This document shows, piece after piece, positions 6,277-8,227 of a stretch of DNA of 8,227 bases. Within the stretch, counting starts at the first letter, position 1, and each line of letters opens with the position of its first letter. Source of the DNA: Ruminococcus sp. CAG:254 (GTDB lineage: Bacteria > Bacillota > Clostridia > Oscillospirales > Ruminococcaceae); the NCBI GenBank assembly GCA_000433635.1, contig HF997975.1, forward strand, positions 46,698 to 54,924, given 5' to 3'. The translations under genes and the position numbers were made by a program. The notes under the pieces are model-generated. The model was given only the letters and a program-made list of their open reading frames with translations, was not told where the DNA came from and did not search any database.

Positions 6277-6726
6277 TTATCCTTCTCCCTGCGATTGCAG
6301 TACCCACGGCAAAAATTTTGCTTTCCTAGTAAAAATCCATGTTTGCGAATAGACCATATTGTCTTGCATATCGAATACCGTGCGACTAGCAGTTTCGTCC
6401 GTTAGAAAGGTGCAGGAAATCACGATGAAATTTTCCCGTTTACAGCCGTAGTTGCTGCATTTCCATTCGGTCTGGCAGAGGGATTCCTCGTAAGAAAATG
6501 TTTGAGCAGTTGCATGGATTTGTGGAGAAAGCGGATGCCAGATGGTGAAATCTGCGGCTGTTTGTTGAATCGCAGCCCGAATTTCCCATTGTTGAAACAC
6601 ATCAGAATCAGAAATGGTAATGACGCTATTTTTTTCGATTTGAGAAATAGAGAGGAAACGGGCAGAACATCCAATCAGAATGATTCCGCCGACCAGTGCC
6701 CATTTTTTCCAGTGTTTCCACTTCAT
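6277..6726 (-). CDS. Small predicted lipoprotein of unknown function (149 aa)
   Basis: The N-terminus has a basic/aromatic stretch (MKWKHWKKW), a hydrophobic segment (10-19) and a lipobox LIGC (17-20). Cys20 would be the lipidated residue, leaving about 130 residues outside the membrane. The mature part has three further Cys near the middle (in ESLCQTEWKCSNYGC), then a strand-rich ENFIVISCTFLTD and a QTWIFTRKAKFLPW segment. From memory this end resembles NTF2-like Firmicute lipoproteins of the DUF4829 kind, but that is tentative. The start ATG (6724-6726) overlaps the pepV stop as ATGA, so the gene is almost certainly translated with pepV. A terminator follows directly. Function is unknown; the link to a dipeptidase gives no clear role. 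Confidence 0.75.
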   Translation of the reverse strand: MKWKHWKKWALVGGIILIGCSARFLSISQIEKNSVITISDSDVFQQWEIRAAIQQTAADFTIWHPLSPQIHATAQTFSYEESLCQTEWKCSNYGCKRENFIVISCTFLTDETASRTVFDMQDNMVYSQTWIFTRKAKFLPWVLQSQGEG

Positions 6727-8072
6727 CCGCAGAGTTCCAGAATCGCAGCTGCCATCATCCGAACATCTTTCATCAGGTGTTCAATCGGAACAAATTCATC
6801 ATCACCATGCATGTGATAGTCCCAGTTTGGGAACTCTGCCCCGAATGCAACACCGCCCGGAATGTCATGAACATAAGTACCGCCACCAATGGCAATGCAT
6901 TCACCCTTTTCTCCGGTTTCTTCTTCATAGATGCGGAGCAGGGTCTGCACAAACGGGCTTTCCTTTGGAACAACGTGAGGGTCATTCTGAATGATAATCT
7001 TGCAGGAACAGCCAGTTTCCTGTAAGCGTTTCTGTACCTGCTGGAAGATGGCTTCTTTGGTAGTGCTGATCGGGTAACGAATATCTATCATACCAACCCA
7101 TTTATCGCCCTGAATCTCCAGTTGGCTGCAAATGCAGGTCAATGCACCAGATTCCGCATCTTCGCAGGCAATCCCCAGATTGCTGCCGTCTGTGCAACCG
7201 TGCGGGAAACAAGCAGACAGTGCCTTGCACATCGGGAAATCTGGCAGTTTGGCGAGCAACTCCAGCAGTCCTGTAATGGCATTGTTTCCGGTTTCGGGGG
7301 TTGAAGCGTGAGCAGCTTGCCCGTTCCAAGTCAGCTTTACAAAATCGCTGTTGGCGATGATGTTGCAGTTCTCCGGTAGCAACTTATGATATAAGGCAGG
7401 CAGAACACAAACAGCCTGTGCCGGAACGGCATTGGGAGCAGTGCCAGCTTTCAGCAGTAAAATAGAATCTTTGGTGGCTGGTGCTTCAAACTGGATTCGC
7501 ATCATGCCTTTTTCAATGGAAATTAGCGGATAGCTGCCGTCTGGTGTAAAGACCAGTGGCGGCATGGTATCTTTTTGGTTGTAATATTCCAAGTCAGTAG
7601 AGCCGTTTTCTTCGTTGCAGCCGAGCAGCAACCGAACCGGCTTTTTCAGCTGGATTCCAGCGTCTGCAATTGCCTTGATTGCATAGAGAGCCGCAACCGC
7701 AGGGCCTTTGTCGTCAATTGCACCTCTTCCATAAATGCAGTCGTTCTGTATCGTGGCAGTAAACGGCGGCGTATGCCAGTTTTCTTCCATGACAGGAACA
7801 ACATCCAGATGGGCTAAAATACCTAGATACGGGGCAGTGTCCGTGCTGGTATCAGCAACGCCAACATGGTAGTCAAAATTGGTTGTGTGCAGTCCAAATG
7901 ATTTCGCAGTTTGCAGCATAAAGTCCAGTGCTTTGGCACAATTTGTGCCATAAGGTGTTCCGTTTTCTGGTTCAGCTGTGGCAACGCTGGGAATACCAAT
8001 CAGCGTTTGCAGGGTATCCAGCATGGCGGATTTGTTTTCCTCTATTTTTTGCTTTACAAATTCTGGTAACAT
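6723..8072 (-). CDS. pepV: PepV/Sapep-type M20 family dipeptidase (449 aa)
   Basis: This cytoplasmic di-zinc (or Mn) peptidase hydrolyses dipeptides, completing the breakdown of imported peptides. Metal and catalytic residues line up with Lactobacillus PepV with a shift of one residue: His88 in LAHLDVVP with Asp90, bridging Asp120 in GRGAIDDKGP, the catalytic Glu154 and Glu155 in CNEENGS, and Asp178 in FTPDGSYPL. His422 in YHMHGDDE fits the C-terminal metal ligand. Between these lies the lid (dimerisation-like) domain, roughly residues 185-310, with NGQAAHASTPETG typical of M20. The length is slightly under PepV (about 470). The ATG at 8070-8072 has GAAAGGA (8081-8087) upstream on the minus strand. 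It lies 35 nt after the dehydrogenase gene and overlaps the lipoprotein gene by 4 nt. Substrate range cannot be read from the sequence. Confidence 0.93.
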   Translation of the reverse strand: MLPEFVKQKIEENKSAMLDTLQTLIGIPSVATAEPENGTPYGTNCAKALDFMLQTAKSFGLHTTNFDYHVGVADTSTDTAPYLGILAHLDVVPVMEENWHTPPFTATIQNDCIYGRGAIDDKGPAVAALYAIKAIADAGIQLKKPVRLLLGCNEENGSTDLEYYNQKDTMPPLVFTPDGSYPLISIEKGMMRIQFEAPATKDSILLLKAGTAPNAVPAQAVCVLPALYHKLLPENCNIIANSDFVKLTWNGQAAHASTPETGNNAITGLLELLAKLPDFPMCKALSACFPHGCTDGSNLGIACEDAESGALTCICSQLEIQGDKWVGMIDIRYPISTTKEAIFQQVQKRLQETGCSCKIIIQNDPHVVPKESPFVQTLLRIYEEETGEKGECIAIGGGTYVHDIPGGVAFGAEFPNWDYHMHGDDEFVPIEHLMKDVRMMAAAILELCG

Positions 8073-8107
8073 CGAACCAATCCTTTCTTATGGGTTAAGG
8101 GCAACTT

Positions 8108-8227
8108 TTAAAGCTGTCTCGTTTTTACTTCATTTTGCAACGGTTTTCCATCAAAGAAATCTGTTCCATTTTGCAGGGTAACTTCTGCGATGTTCTTTAA
8201 TGCCTCGTTGGTCAAAAATGCCTGATA
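8108..8227 (-). CDS. C-terminus of a D-lactate dehydrogenase-like D-2-hydroxyacid dehydrogenase (partial, 39 residues)
   Basis: Read leftward from the right edge there are 39 codons and a TAA (8108-8110). The encoded tail starts YQAFLTNEALKNIAEVTLQN and ends in GKPLQNEV plus a few residues. The E. coli LdhA C-terminus has the same pattern, with HQAFLTAEAL and TTLQN at matching places, so this is very likely the end of an NAD-dependent D-2-hydroxyacid dehydrogenase reducing pyruvate or another 2-oxoacid. The catalytic Arg/Glu/His and the Rossmann fold lie beyond the window, so the substrate cannot be judged. The pepV gene follows 35 nt downstream with no terminator, so the two are probably co-transcribed. 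Confidence 0.75.
   Translation of the reverse strand, partial: YQAFLTNEALKNIAEVTLQNGTDFFDGKPLQNEVKTRQL

Noticed and set aside
5678..6307. Long minus-strand frames opposite the gamma subunit
   Set aside because: They run through the bidirectional terminator and oppose a clear gene; the low-complexity translation shows no motif.

Overview
The window looks like chromosomal DNA of a Ruminococcus-type Firmicute (Oscillospiraceae) from the gut or rumen. The evidence is a two-loop type I dockerin ending in the LTYY...KQAAGLL style seen in Ruminococcus cellulosome proteins, a surface protein with Thr/Glu-rich linkers and a PKTG-type sorting signal, strict-anaerobe ferredoxin-dependent 2-oxoacid metabolism, AT-rich consensus SigA promoters and strong GGAGG ribosome binding sites. 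The species cannot be fixed from the sequence alone.

Layout, left to right. (1) 1-843 (+): the 3' part of a secreted dockerin protein, broken by a 34-bp tandem duplication (146-179 / 180-213) that shifts the frame; it is closed by a terminator at 862-900. (2) 984-2817 (+): a one-gene unit with a near-perfect promoter, an 80-90-nt leader, a 543-aa surface protein with three diverged repeats and a TPKTG sorting signal, and a strong terminator. (3) 2841-6264 (+): a five-gene operon with an extended -10 promoter. It encodes a ParA/MinD-like ATPase, then the delta (ferredoxin), alpha, beta and gamma subunits of a four-subunit 2-oxoacid:ferredoxin oxidoreductase of the VOR (2-oxoisovalerate) type. 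The last genes overlap by 1 and 4 nt. (4) 6224-8227 (-): a convergent cluster read leftward, made of the C-terminus of a D-lactate dehydrogenase-like protein, a PepV-type M20 dipeptidase and a small lipoprotein whose start overlaps pepV by 4 nt. Units 3 and 4 share one bidirectional terminator.

How the genes work together: the oxidoreductase links branched-chain 2-oxoacids, CoA and CO2 to ferredoxin. It can run oxidatively (valine breakdown) or reductively (building valine precursors from isobutyryl-CoA, a known trait of rumen ruminococci). The leftward cluster pairs dipeptide hydrolysis with a 2-hydroxyacid/2-oxoacid dehydrogenase. The two left-hand genes are cell-surface or cellulosome-related and appear to be separate transcription units.

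I see no CRISPR array, tRNA, rRNA, insertion sequence or phage gene, and no clearly new defence or mobile system. The best leads are the duplication that breaks the dockerin gene, the unassigned three-repeat wall protein, and the atypical Walker A motif of the ATPase in the VOR operon. There is no gene-free stretch over 300 bases; the longest, 844-1102, holds a terminator, a promoter and a leader.
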